Part shown: positions 34,918-43,606 of the stretch, in pieces
How the letters are laid out: each line of letters starts with the position of its first letter
Numbering within the stretch: the stretch's first letter is position 1
Assembly (NCBI GenBank): GCA_963725395.1
Contig: CAVRYH010000013.1
Coordinates: forward strand, 1 to 64,000
Source of the DNA: Bog-756 sp963725395
GTDB lineage: Bacteria; Actinomycetota; Acidimicrobiia; Acidimicrobiales; RAAP-2
DNA: 64,000 bases
Direction: 5' to 3'
Notes under the pieces: generated by a model
Told to the model about the DNA's origin: nothing
Seen by the model: only the letters and a program-made list of their open reading frames with translations
The model's database searches: none
Made by a program: the position numbers and the translations under genes

Positions 34918-35922
34918 ATGTGCATGACATTCAAACTTCCAGTCGCCAAGGACGGCAGCGTCGTTGCGGCGCGGAGCATGGAGTTCCCGATGGGTATGCC
35001 GACCCAGCTGGCGGTCCTGCCTGCCGATCATGCCGGGACCGGCTCGGTCGGTGACGGCGGGCATCCGAAGACGTGGAGGGCTACCCATGGGGTCGTCGGC
35101 ATGGGGGTCTTCGGCCACGCGGACTGGCTAGTCGACGGCATCAACACGGCAGGCGTTAGTGTCCACCTGCTTTACATGCCGGGCGGCTACTGCTCGTTCC
35201 GGAAACCCAAGTGCGACGGCTCCGATCTCTCCCAGCTCGACTTAGCGGCCTACCTGCTCGGCACGTCCGGAAGCATCGACGAAGTGAAGGCGGCTGTGGC
35301 CGGCATCAACGTCATCGGGCGGGACCCCGGCATGGGCTTCGAGCCACCGGTCCACTGCATCGTCCACGACACCACGGGCTCGATTGCCATCGAGTTCCAC
35401 GCACACGGAACACGGGTCGTGGACAATCCTGTCGGCATCGCCACCAACGCGCCCTACCTCGATTGGCACTTGACCAACCTCGGCAACTACCTGGGTGTCT
35501 CCGCGGAGAACCCGTCGGACGAAGTGGTCGGGGGGCTCACTTTGTCCGCACCCGGGCAGGGGGAAGGTTTGCGCGGCATTCCGGCCGACTACACCCCGTC
35601 GGCACGGTTCGTGCGTCTCTTCAGCGTCCTCCGACTCGTCGATCAGGCGGCCGACACACACGAGGCCGAACTTCTGGCGCTGCATGTGTGCAACGCCTTC
35701 GACATCCCCGCGGGCGCGGTCAAGGAGGTCATGGGCAAGGACCTCGTGCCTGAGGTCACCGTCTGGGACACCGTCTTGAACCTGGGCACCCCCCGCTACG
35801 CCTACCGGATGATCGGCAATCCCGAGACCTACGTGGTCGACCTGGCCTCGGTGGACTTCTCCGCGGCGCCCCGCCTGACGGACCTGCAGTGGACGGGCGA
35901 CTTCACGCCTGTCTCCGTATGA
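34918..35922 (+). CDS. Linear amide C-N hydrolase (choloylglycine hydrolase/penicillin V acylase family)
   Basis: The 334-residue protein begins MCMTFKL; removal of Met would expose Cys2, the N-terminal nucleophile of the Ntn hydrolases. VVAARSMEFPMG carries the conserved Arg, GINTAGVSVHLLYMPGGYCS the central strands, and NPVGIATNAPYLDWHLTNL the conserved N-A-P/Y-x-W block with an Asn that supports the oxyanion hole. The set matches choloylglycine hydrolase and penicillin V acylase relatives, which cleave bile salts, penicillin V or acyl-homoserine lactones. No signal peptide is present. GGGAGAG stands 5 bases before the ATG. Confidence 0.88.
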   Translation: MCMTFKLPVAKDGSVVAARSMEFPMGMPTQLAVLPADHAGTGSVGDGGHPKTWRATHGVVGMGVFGHADWLVDGINTAGVSVHLLYMPGGYCSFRKPKCDGSDLSQLDLAAYLLGTSGSIDEVKAAVAGINVIGRDPGMGFEPPVHCIVHDTTGSIAIEFHAHGTRVVDNPVGIATNAPYLDWHLTNLGNYLGVSAENPSDEVVGGLTLSAPGQGEGLRGIPADYTPSARFVRLFSVLRLVDQAADTHEAELLALHVCNAFDIPAGAVKEVMGKDLVPEVTVWDTVLNLGTPRYAYRMIGNPETYVVDLASVDFSAAPRLTDLQWTGDFTPVSV

Positions 35923-36045
35923 AACGGACCGGGGCCGAGCGGTACAGCCGAGCCGCCGACGGAGCTCAGAACGAAGACCCAGGTCGGCAGCCGACATCCG
36001 GCGTTCAGCTCGATCAGCTGAGGCCGATCGACAAGTCCTTAGCCT

Positions 36046-36282
36046 TCAGAGGCTCGTCCGCCAGGTCACCGCACTCTCGCCGAAGGTCTGGACGACCGAT
36101 CCGGTCACGGCATCCAGCTCGGTAATCATACGGTGCAGCCGTGACGCATCTTCCCGTGCCAGTTTGAACAGACGGATTCGCGAGAGAGCGCCGTGCTCTC
36201 TGATCTCGGTGGATCTGCGCCTTTCGTTCAAGGGGCCGTCGCTGTCTCCTTGATCCGAGATGATCGCTGCCAAACTCGACAT
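36046..36282 (-). CDS. Hypothetical small protein
   Basis: A 78-residue frame, SSLAAIISDQGDSDGPLNER, SRIRLFKLAREDASRLHRM, ITELDAVTGSVVQTFGESAV. Helical, charged, without membrane segment or known motif. Codon choice looks like coding sequence, but there is no clear ribosome site or promoter; the frame is open some way upstream, so the true start is uncertain. It would be the gene downstream of the membrane protein on the same strand. Confidence 0.4.
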   Translation of the reverse strand: MSSLAAIISDQGDSDGPLNERRRSTEIREHGALSRIRLFKLAREDASRLHRMITELDAVTGSVVQTFGESAVTWRTSL

Positions 36283-36450
36283 ACCCGCGGTCTCCGTCGG
36301 TCCGAGCAGACTGGGGACCTCGTAGGCTTCCTTGCCGGCTTTTGGGGATTCGATGGCCCCGCCTCCGCGCAGATCACGAGGGACCTGCTCGGATGGCAGC
36401 CGACGCATCCGGGACTGATCGCCGACCTACATGAAGGCCATTGCTTCGTC

Positions 36451-37032
36451 TCAAGGGCTCACGGCTGGCGGACTGCCCACTCGGACGCCCCGATTCCACC
36501 AGGCTGGCCTGGTCGCAGCTTGACCGACAATCCAGGAAAAGTGGTGCTTCGCCGAATGACGCAAGAGCGGCAAAGCGGCGAAGCCCAGGAGCACCCACCG
36601 CCGGTCACGAGAAGGCACCTCGCGGGAAATCGAGAGAGCAGAGGCTATCGCCCAACCATAAAGGAGCGTGTTGTAAGTAGGAAGGGTAGAGACGTCGAGG
36701 CCCTCCGCCTCGGTCAGGATCGGGATGCCCAGGGCGCTTCGTCGCCATGGCCAGATTAGGAAGTGCACGACCGCACCTCCGAGCGCTGTACCAGACCACA
36801 CGGCAAGGAGCCTGTCCCACCGGCTGCCACCCCTCGCGGCCAGTGCGATCCAGGTGGGGATCTGCGTTGCCCAGAGGGCACTGGCTCCCACCAGACCGAG
36901 TTCCGGCTGCCCGACGATCCCGATGCCGCTAGCCAGTTCGAAGCCATGATGTGCGCCGGTCATGATGGCGGCAAGCATCGTCCACGGTCGCCGGAGCATA
37001 CGGCCGCGGCGTTTTGCTTCCATGGGCACCAT
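36451..37032 (-). CDS. Membrane protein of unknown function
   Basis: The 193-residue protein has about five hydrophobic segments, starting PWTMLAAIMTGAHHGFELAS and GLVGASALWATQIPTWIALA, then LLAVWSGTALGGAVVHFLIW, TYNTLLYGWAIASALSI and WVLLGFAALPLL, with basic loops facing inward. H-H-G-F-E-L near residue 27 may bind a metal. No family is recognised. Two ATG codons compete (37032 and 37023). Confidence 0.6.
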   Translation of the reverse strand: MVPMEAKRRGRMLRRPWTMLAAIMTGAHHGFELASGIGIVGQPELGLVGASALWATQIPTWIALAARGGSRWDRLLAVWSGTALGGAVVHFLIWPWRRSALGIPILTEAEGLDVSTLPTYNTLLYGWAIASALSISREVPSRDRRWVLLGFAALPLLRHSAKHHFSWIVGQAATRPAWWNRGVRVGSPPAVSP

Positions 37033-37273
37033 TTGACACGCGTCGCATGGATGTCGCCAGGCGGGTAGCCGTCGGATCAGTGGGCGACTCGGATTTGGAT
37101 CCGCACATGAGTCCCGGGCAACGAATCGGGGGGTATCCACAACTGGCTCGTGCCGGGGAGGTCGACGCGGGTGCTGTCCGACGCTGACCACCGGGTCCTA
37201 TCGGTGTCATCGACTGGCCGACCACCCACCAGCCCGACTCCGGCGGGATCGGCGCCGAACGCCCGGACGGCGG

Positions 37274-37447
37274 CTATCGCCGACCGAAGGCGTGGAACTC
37301 CCCTGTCCCCTGGTGGTCAAATGCGGCCGGCGGTTCATCCCACTTGAGCCCGCAGTCGTCGCAGCGATGCGGGGGCGGGTGACCCGGGGGAAGGGCGCAC
37401 TCACATTCGTCGAGCTTCCGGGCCATCGCGGCCCCGCAGCCAGTCAT
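37274..37447 (-). CDS. Small Cys-rich (zinc-ribbon-like) hypothetical protein
   Basis: A 57-residue frame with KLDECECALPPGHPPPHRC, then DDCGLKWDEPP. Four Cys (C-x-C ... C-x2-C) and two His could hold one zinc ion. Codons are G/C-rich at third positions. There is no ribosome site; start ATG 37447 or the internal ATG 37426 are both possible. Confidence 0.4.
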   Translation of the reverse strand: MTGCGAAMARKLDECECALPPGHPPPHRCDDCGLKWDEPPAAFDHQGTGEFHAFGRR

Positions 37448-37604
37448 ACTGAGATTCAACACCCGATCGCTCGAAAGTCAACGCGTGTCCCGAGTTGTTC
37501 ACGCGGCGTTTATCTGCGACTCCCGGCAGTCGCTTGTCGTCATCTCTCTAGGGTCATGGTCGGTCGGGCATCTCATCGGCGAGGGTGTGAGTCCCGGACC
37601 CACG

Positions 37605-38083
37605 GGATGTGGCGGGGTCCCACACTGTGATCTCTGTCCCATTGATCGCAACGGGCTGGGCTCGGCCGGATTCGGCGGTCTCGTCGACGACCTTGACGGC
37701 ATCTGCCCACATGGGACAGTAGTCGTCCCATAGGACAATTCCATCGGGTGTGAGTATCCGGAGAACGGAACGCGGTGTCAGCCTTGACACAGTCGTAGAT
37801 GTGGCCTGCATCGATGATCACCATTCCCGCCTTGCCGAACCAGGGTGAGAAATCGAAGACCCGGCTGCTCCCATAGAGTTGCTCGATCTGTGCTGCCCTG
37901 TGGAGTACCACAACAGAGATAACCGGATCCCGGTGACTCACCCGTCGAGCGAGCAGTGACTTCCGATCGATCGTCCGGGAGGTCGATAGTGATGACCTGC
38001 GAATCAGGTAGAAGAGTCGCCAGCCGTAGAGTGGTCGCCCCGTCAAGGGTTCCGAATTCGAACACGATCCGCGGTCTACGCAT
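37605..38083 (-). pseudogene. Class I SAM-dependent methyltransferase, broken by frameshifts
   Basis: Three frames give consecutive parts of one protein. Frame one from 38083: RRPRIVFEFGTLDGATTLRL and VITIDLPDD, the SAM-binding motif I and II. Frame two, about 37929-37774: RAAQIEQLYGSSRVFDFSPW, then GKAGMVIIDAGHIYDCVKAD. Frame three, about 37769-37614: SVLRILTPDGIVLWDDYCPM and PVAINGTEITVWDP. At least two frameshifts separate them. The usual N-terminal helix before the first strand is missing because the gene now begins inside the last codons of the MFS gene. It cannot give a full enzyme. Confidence 0.75.
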
Positions 38084-39521
38084 CAGGGCCGGTGCCGATA
38101 GCGGTGGTCGCCGAAGGTCGGCGGAGTAGAGCGGCGGCGGGGATGATTCCGGCGAATGCAATCGCGGCGATCAACCACCAGGCCTGCCGGAAAACGGTGA
38201 GCGACGGAACGTGACTGCCGCTGGTTCCCAGGACCGCGACCAGGAGGGCGACACCGAGGGCGATTCCGATCTGGCGGACCATATTGATGACCGCCGAGCC
38301 GGTGGCGAACGACGTTGGAGGAAGCGAGGCAGATGCTGTCGCCATCATGGTGGGAAGCGTGAGGCCGACACCGACTCCCGTGAGAATCATTCCACCAAGC
38401 ACTCCGGATACGTAATTCGGCTCTGTCGTTATGGCAATGGCCCACCACGCAACTCCCGCGCCGAATGCCGCACTGCCGAGTCCGATGACCACGGCCGGTC
38501 CCCAGCGGGCGATGAGCCTGCCGGCGATCAGGAAGGAGAACAGCGGAACCATCAGCGGCCCGGGGGCAATGGCGAGACCGGACCGCAGGGCCGACCACCC
38601 CCAGGCGCCCTGCTCCCAGAGCACGATGGACAGAAGCATCGCTCCGAAGGATGCCGAGAAGACGACCGCAACGAGTGACGACCCGGTGAAGGAGGAGGAG
38701 CGGAACAGCGAAGGATGGATCAATGGCGTGCGGCTGGTGCGGCAGTGCACGACGAACAGGGCGGTCAGAAGGACTCCGCCGAAGAGCGCCGCAACGATGC
38801 TCGCGGATCCCCAGCCCCAGTCGCCGCCCTTCACCAAGCCAAATGTGAGTACAGCCACCCCGGCCGTGATCAGGACGACACCAAGCGGATCCGGCCGCTC
38901 GACCGCCTGACCCGGGAGATGCGGGAGCCGACGCCAGCCGACCACGAGGGCGATGATGCCGACCGGTACGTTGACGAGGAACACGAGCCGCCAGTCGACA
39001 GCGACGAGCAAGCCCCCGACCACCGGTCCGAGTGCAGCCGAGAGACCGCCGACCGCTGTCCATGCCCGGACGGCACCGTGGCGTCGCTCAGGCTCGTAGG
39101 AGGCCAGCACCAGTCCGAGGGACGTCGGCGTCAGCAGCGCCGCGCCGGCCGCCTGGACGAGCCGGAAGGCGACCAGCATTCCCACGCTGGTCGATGCCGC
39201 GCACGCCGCCGACGCCACCGTGAAGATCGCCACGCCGAGCAGGAAGCCCCGATCTCTCCGGTAGCGGTCGGCAAGGCGGCCGAAGAAGACCAGCAGCGAC
39301 GCGTAGACGATTGCATAGCCGTTGAGCACCCACGACAATTCGCTCAGGTTCGATGCGTGGAGGTCTCGTGCGATCTGCGGCAGGGCCACGTTGACGATGA
39401 AGAGGTCCAGGCTGGCCAGGACAACCCCCGCGCAGACGATGACGAGCACCTGGCGGGGCGTGGTTCCGGTCCTGGACGTCGCTACCGGACTCGGCCCGTT
39501 GTGCTTGGTGAGCTGGGTCAT
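38076..39521 (-). CDS. DHA2-type (EmrB/QacA) MFS exporter under HxlR control
   Basis: The 481-residue protein has 13-14 hydrophobic segments with VLASLDLFIVNVALPQIARD (motif D1), LSWVLNGYAIVYASLLVFFG, GRLADRYRRDRGF (motif A), and GGLSAALGPVVGGLLVAVDW (motif C). It overlaps the thioesterase gene upstream by 4 bases (ATGA), so the two form one operon read from the palindromic promoter at 40.4 kb. It probably exports a toxic organic molecule. Its last codons overlap the first codons of the broken methyltransferase. Confidence 0.92.
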   Translation of the reverse strand: MTQLTKHNGPSPVATSRTGTTPRQVLVIVCAGVVLASLDLFIVNVALPQIARDLHASNLSELSWVLNGYAIVYASLLVFFGRLADRYRRDRGFLLGVAIFTVASAACAASTSVGMLVAFRLVQAAGAALLTPTSLGLVLASYEPERRHGAVRAWTAVGGLSAALGPVVGGLLVAVDWRLVFLVNVPVGIIALVVGWRRLPHLPGQAVERPDPLGVVLITAGVAVLTFGLVKGGDWGWGSASIVAALFGGVLLTALFVVHCRTSRTPLIHPSLFRSSSFTGSSLVAVVFSASFGAMLLSIVLWEQGAWGWSALRSGLAIAPGPLMVPLFSFLIAGRLIARWGPAVVIGLGSAAFGAGVAWWAIAITTEPNYVSGVLGGMILTGVGVGLTLPTMMATASASLPPTSFATGSAVINMVRQIGIALGVALLVAVLGTSGSHVPSLTVFRQAWWLIAAIAFAGIIPAAALLRRPSATTAIGTGPDA

Positions 39522-40402
39522 CGTGCGGCGACTCGCTCGCCGATGAGGACCCCGGCGTGTTGTGCGGGTCCGGACCCCGGCACGAGTGCCAACTGCCGCG
39601 CCTGGGCGACCAGCCAGTCGGACGAGTCCCAGACCTCGACGTCGATCTCGAGGAACCCACCCGAGATAAACCGGGTGGTAGCTGTACCCCTCACCCAGCC
39701 GGGCGCCGGGCGCCTCCGAACATGGACGGTGAGCTCGATCGTCGGGGTCCAGCCGATTGGGAATTCCGCATTGAAGATGGTGGGTGGCATCGCATCGACC
39801 AGGCAGAGGAGGACGACGGGGTCGATCATTTCGCCATCGGGAAGGCGGAGCCACGCTCGGATCCCGGCCCGCCCGCTCGGCTGGCCGACCAGGAACGTCG
39901 CATCGTCAGGATGGATCCGGGTCTCGACGTGTGCGGCGAACGGGGGCGGGAAGGTCTCGGTCGCCTGAATCGGCACGCAATCCTCCGGGGGAGGCAACGT
40001 CGGGGGCCCGCCGTCGGCCAGCAGGACCTCGGTGCGGTGGTCCAGTTCCCCGTAGGTACCGAGCACGGTGAGGATCGGGCGGTCCGACCCGACCAGAGTG
40101 GCCCGAGCCGTCGTGAAGCGCCGTCCCTGCTTGACGATCTCGGTGGAGATGTCGACCGGACCCGGACCGGCGGGCGAGAGGTAGTGCGCAGTGATGGTCA
40201 GGGGGTCCGGTCGCTCGGTCGCCGCACAGAGGGCGCGGCCGGCGACGGCCAGGAGCAGGCCACCGTTGACATTGCCGGCGATGTCCCAGCCTCTAGGGAT
40301 GTCCGCTTTCCAGCGGCACGATCCCAGCGGCCCGATCCCGGTGGCCGAGGCGAACGCTCCCGTGGTGCCCACCCGACCGCCTGGCGTAGTCAGTTTCGTC
40401 AT
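39518..40402 (-). CDS. Thioesterase family protein (double hotdog, TesB-like)
   Basis: The 294-residue protein has two hotdog halves. The first: RWKADIPRGWDIAGNVNGGL and LLAVAGRALCA, then LTITAHYLSPAGPGPVDIST with GRRFTTARATL. The second includes RAWLRLPDGEMIDPVVLLCL, VDAMPPTIFNAEFPIGWTPT and ELTVHVRRRPAPG. This is the order in acyl-CoA thioesterase II-like proteins of actinobacteria. ATG 40402 has a -10 box TAGCCT 7 bases upstream on the minus strand, placed in one arm of the palindrome. Substrate is a CoA thioester; coupling to an exporter suggests removal of unwanted acyl compounds, an inference. Confidence 0.85.
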   Translation of the reverse strand: MTKLTTPGGRVGTTGAFASATGIGPLGSCRWKADIPRGWDIAGNVNGGLLLAVAGRALCAATERPDPLTITAHYLSPAGPGPVDISTEIVKQGRRFTTARATLVGSDRPILTVLGTYGELDHRTEVLLADGGPPTLPPPEDCVPIQATETFPPPFAAHVETRIHPDDATFLVGQPSGRAGIRAWLRLPDGEMIDPVVLLCLVDAMPPTIFNAEFPIGWTPTIELTVHVRRRPAPGWVRGTATTRFISGGFLEIDVEVWDSSDWLVAQARQLALVPGSGPAQHAGVLIGERVAAR

Positions 40403-40407
40403 GGAAC

Positions 40408-40451
40408 GCAGGCTAGTGGATTGCATTCTATGATGCAACCCACTAGCCTGC
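40408..40451. promoter_or_regulatory. 44-bp operator palindrome with divergent leaderless -10 boxes
   Basis: Left arm GCAGGCTAGTGGATTGCAT (40408-40426) and right arm (40433-40451) are inverted copies with 18 of 19 matches around the 6-base spacer TCTATG. Each arm contains TAGCCT read outward: 40444-40449 lies 6 bases before the HxlR start and 40415-40410 lies 7 bases before the thioesterase start. A repressor bound here would cover both -10 boxes. Confidence 0.85.
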
Positions 40452-40455
40452 ACCC

Positions 40456-40935
40456 ATGGAACGGAAGAGCCTCGCTGACTTGCACTGCTCCGTGGCCCAA
40501 TGCCTCGAGGTCGTCGGTGAGTGGTGGTCGATGCTGATCCTGCGTGACGTATTCCTCGGCGTCACCCGCTTCGATGACATCCAAGAGCGGCTCGGGATCT
40601 CGCGGAACATCCTGAGCCGGCGCCTCAGTTCCCTGGTCGATACGGGCGTGCTGAAGAAGGTCCTCTACAGCGAGCACCCGCCTCGCTTCGAGTACAGGCT
40701 GACCAAGAAGGGCCTCGACCTGTGGCCGGTGCTCACTGCCATGCGTCAGTGGGGGGATCAGCACGCTGCACCGGACGGGCCGCCCCTCGTGATCATGCAC
40801 AAAGAGTGCGGCAACGTTGCCGAAGCCGTGATGGTCTGCTCAGCCTGCGGGGATCCGTTGCAAGCCCGCGACGTGGTCGCCGTGCCCGGGCCTGGCGAAG
40901 TAGAACAGACAGTTGTGGGCGGGGCTAACTGGTGA
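40456..40935 (+). CDS. HxlR-family transcriptional regulator
   Basis: The 159-residue protein has the HxlR winged helix: C-S-V-A-Q-C-L-E-V-V-G-EWWSMLILRDVFLGVTRFDDIQ (Cys near residue 11), RLGISRNILSRRLSSLVDTG and VLKKVLYSEHPPRFEYRLTK. A C-terminal extension of about 40 residues carries CGNVAEAVMVCSACGD, four-Cys-like and possibly metal binding, more than the usual HxlR length of 110-120. The start is leaderless. It faces the thioesterase/exporter operon across the palindrome and very likely represses it and itself. Confidence 0.9.
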   Translation: MERKSLADLHCSVAQCLEVVGEWWSMLILRDVFLGVTRFDDIQERLGISRNILSRRLSSLVDTGVLKKVLYSEHPPRFEYRLTKKGLDLWPVLTAMRQWGDQHAAPDGPPLVIMHKECGNVAEAVMVCSACGDPLQARDVVAVPGPGEVEQTVVGGANW

Positions 40936-41021
40936 GAGGGACGGGGTCCTCGAACTGACGGGCTCCGAAGACGAAAGGGTCGGGGCCTGCGATCACTGAG
41001 CGATCCGGACGGGCCGAGGGG

Positions 41022-43343
41022 ATGGCGGTCGTGGCCGAACGGGTCGTCCGTCGCCGGTTGACGGTGGGGGGCGTGGTCCAGGGAGTCGGGTTCCGACCCT
41101 TCGTCCACCGGATCGCCACCGGCCTGGGCCTGATCGGCTGGGTCGGGAACGACTCGTCGGGTGTCCGGATCGAGATCGAGGGGCCCGTCTCGGCGGTGGA
41201 TTGCTTCCACGATCGGTTGGTCGGGGAGGCGCCCGTGCTGGCGGTGATCGAACGGGTGGAATCCACGGACACCGAGCCGGCCGGCCGGGCCGACGAGGAG
41301 TTCGTGATCGTGGCGTCGCAGGCCGGTGTCGGGTCAGGGACGCTGATTCCTCCTGACGTGGGCGTGTGCGACGCATGCATGGTCGAGGTGCGCGACCCCT
41401 CCGACCGTCGCTACCGTTACCCGTTCGCCAACTGCACGGATTGCGGGCCGCGGTTCACCATCATCCGCGCCCTGCCCTACGACCGAACGTCGACCACCAT
41501 GGCCGGGTTCCCGCTGTGCGACGCCTGCACCGCCGAGTATCACGATCCCACCGACCGTCGCTTCCACGCCCAGCCGGTGGCGTGCCCGGCCTGCGGGCCG
41601 GCCATCTCGATCCGGCGGGGGGCCGTCCTCGTGAGTGGTACTGACGCAGTCTTCGCCGCTTTGCACCGTGCCCTCGCCGCGTGTGACGTCGTCGCCATCA
41701 AGGGGATCGGTGGGTATCACCTGGCGTGCGACGCCACGACCGCCGGTCCCGTCGACCGGCTGCGCCAGCGAAAGGGACGGGGCGACAAGCCGTTTGCCGT
41801 CATGGTCCCCGACGTTGCCGCGGCCCGGAGGATCGCCGAGGTCGGTCCGGCCGAGGAGGAGGCCCTCGTCTCGCCCGCACGACCGATCGTGCTCTGCCGG
41901 CGTCGGCCCGGTGCCTCGTTGTCCGACCGGGTGGCGCCGGGGAACCCGCTGGTCGGCGTCATGCTGCCGTACAGCCCACTTCACCATCTCCTCTTCGAGC
42001 GGGTTCCGGGCGGCGAGGCTGGGCCTCCGACGGTGGTCGTCCTCACCTCGGCCAATGTCGCCGACGAACGGATCTGCTTCGACGACGCCGAGGCGACTGA
42101 GCGTCTGGTGGGTCTGGCCGACGCCATCTGCGCCCACGACCGTCCGATCGCCTTCCCGTGCGACGATTCGGTGGTGCGTATCGCCGACGGACGTGCCGTC
42201 CCGGTGAGGCGGTCGCGAGGATTCGCCCCCCTGCCGATCCGGCTCCCGGTCGATCTCGTCCCGACGGTGGCCTTCGGGGGCGAGCTCAAAGTGGCGGTCT
42301 GCGTGGCATCTGGATCCCGCGCCTGGATGAGCCAGCACATCGGCGACCTCGGGAGCCTCGAAACGGAGCGAGCCGTGGAGGATGTGGTGGCCGGGTTCTG
42401 CAAGATGTACGGCGTGACACCCGAGGTCCACGCCGTCGACCGGCACCCGGGCTACCGGACGCACCAGCTGTCACAGGAGCGCGGCCTCATCGGTCGGGTC
42501 GAGGTGCAGCACCATCACGCGCACATTGCGTCGGTCATGGTAGAGCACGGGCTCGATGGTTCGTCGCCCGTCATCGGCATGGCCTTCGACGGTACGGGCT
42601 TCGGGACCGGTCCCGACGATACGCCCGAGATCTGGGGCGGTGAGGTCCTGGTCGCCGACTACGCCGGCTTCGAGCGGGTCGGCCACCTCCGGGCGCTGCC
42701 CCTCCCCGGAGGTGACGGCGCGGTGCGCAACCCGTGCCGCATCGCGCTCGCCTACCTGGCGGCTCTCCGGATCCCCACCGCCGGTGTCTCGCCCCCGGAA
42801 CTGGCGTGCGACACCACTGAGCGCCAGGTGGTGGCCCGGATGGTCGAAGGCGGTACGGGCTGCACGCCGACGACCAGCATGGGCCGCCTGTTCGATGCCG
42901 CGGCCTCGCTCCTCGGCATCCGCCACAGGATCTCCTACGAAGCGCAGGCCGCCATCGAACTCGAGGCTGCGGCCTACGCGGGCCGCCCGGTGCGTGCGCT
43001 GGCCTTCGGGCTGTCGCCGGACGGCGTCCTCGATCCCGGCCCGGTCCTCGGCGGCCTCGTGGAGGGCCTGGCCGCCGGCGACCGGGTGGAGGACCTGGCG
43101 TGCTCGTTCCACCAGGCCGTGGCCGGGGCCGTCCTCGCTTCGGCCCGCCGCGTCGTGGCGTCAGTCGGTCCCCTCCCTGTGGCCCTGAGCGGGGGGGTCT
43201 TCCAAAACTCCCTCCTCAGCGGGTTGGTGCGCCGGTCGCTCGAAGCCGAGGGCTTCGTCGTGCTCGCCCACCGTTCGGTCCCCCCCAACGACGGTGGCCT
43301 GGCTCTGGGCCAGGCGGTCGTCGCTGGCTACCGTAGGAGCTGA
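41022..43343 (+). CDS. hypF: Carbamoyltransferase HypF, [NiFe]-hydrogenase maturation
   Basis: The 773-residue protein has the complete HypF layout. Residues 8-95: acylphosphatase domain, VGGVVQGVGFRPFVHRIA. Residues 110-190: two zinc-finger units, CDACMVEV...CTDCGPRF and CDACTAEY...CPACGP. Residues 205-390: YrdC-like domain, KGIGGYHLACDAT and KGRGDKPFAVMV. Residues 400-773: Kae1-like carbamoyl transfer domain with VQHHHAHIASVM and the end LSGGVFQNSLL. It turns carbamoyl phosphate into thiocarbamate on HypE for the iron cyanide ligands. It heads a four-gene operon (3-bp gap to hypC). The start has GAGGGG directly at ATG; GTG 41031 is an alternative. Confidence 0.95.
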   Translation: MAVVAERVVRRRLTVGGVVQGVGFRPFVHRIATGLGLIGWVGNDSSGVRIEIEGPVSAVDCFHDRLVGEAPVLAVIERVESTDTEPAGRADEEFVIVASQAGVGSGTLIPPDVGVCDACMVEVRDPSDRRYRYPFANCTDCGPRFTIIRALPYDRTSTTMAGFPLCDACTAEYHDPTDRRFHAQPVACPACGPAISIRRGAVLVSGTDAVFAALHRALAACDVVAIKGIGGYHLACDATTAGPVDRLRQRKGRGDKPFAVMVPDVAAARRIAEVGPAEEEALVSPARPIVLCRRRPGASLSDRVAPGNPLVGVMLPYSPLHHLLFERVPGGEAGPPTVVVLTSANVADERICFDDAEATERLVGLADAICAHDRPIAFPCDDSVVRIADGRAVPVRRSRGFAPLPIRLPVDLVPTVAFGGELKVAVCVASGSRAWMSQHIGDLGSLETERAVEDVVAGFCKMYGVTPEVHAVDRHPGYRTHQLSQERGLIGRVEVQHHHAHIASVMVEHGLDGSSPVIGMAFDGTGFGTGPDDTPEIWGGEVLVADYAGFERVGHLRALPLPGGDGAVRNPCRIALAYLAALRIPTAGVSPPELACDTTERQVVARMVEGGTGCTPTTSMGRLFDAAASLLGIRHRISYEAQAAIELEAAAYAGRPVRALAFGLSPDGVLDPGPVLGGLVEGLAAGDRVEDLACSFHQAVAGAVLASARRVVASVGPLPVALSGGVFQNSLLSGLVRRSLEAEGFVVLAHRSVPPNDGGLALGQAVVAGYRRS

Positions 43344-43345
43344 CC

Positions 43346-43606
43346 ATGTGTCTAGGAATCCCCGGAAAGGTGCGTGAGGTCTACGAGACCCGCGGCACCA
43401 GGATGGCCGTCGTCGACTTCGGCGGCGTCACCAAGACCGTCTGCCTCGCCTATGTCCCCGACGTGGGGCTTGGGGACTACACGATCGTCCATGCCGGCTT
43501 CGCCATCACCCGTCTCGACGAGGAGTCGGCCCTCGAGACGCTGCGGATGTTCGCCGAGCTCGGCATGCTCGAGGGTGAGCTCGGCCTCGACGAGGCGGTG
43601 CCGTGA
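43346..43606 (+). CDS. hypC: Hydrogenase maturation chaperone HypC
   Basis: The 86-residue protein starts MCLGIPGKVREV with the essential Cys2 that binds the Fe(CN)2CO unit; YVPDVGLGDYTIVHAGFAIT is the conserved OB-fold core, and the C-terminal helix ends LGLDEAVP. It begins 2 bases after the hypF stop and overlaps hypD by 4 bases. Confidence 0.95.
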   Translation: MCLGIPGKVREVYETRGTRMAVVDFGGVTKTVCLAYVPDVGLGDYTIVHAGFAITRLDEESALETLRMFAELGMLEGELGLDEAVP

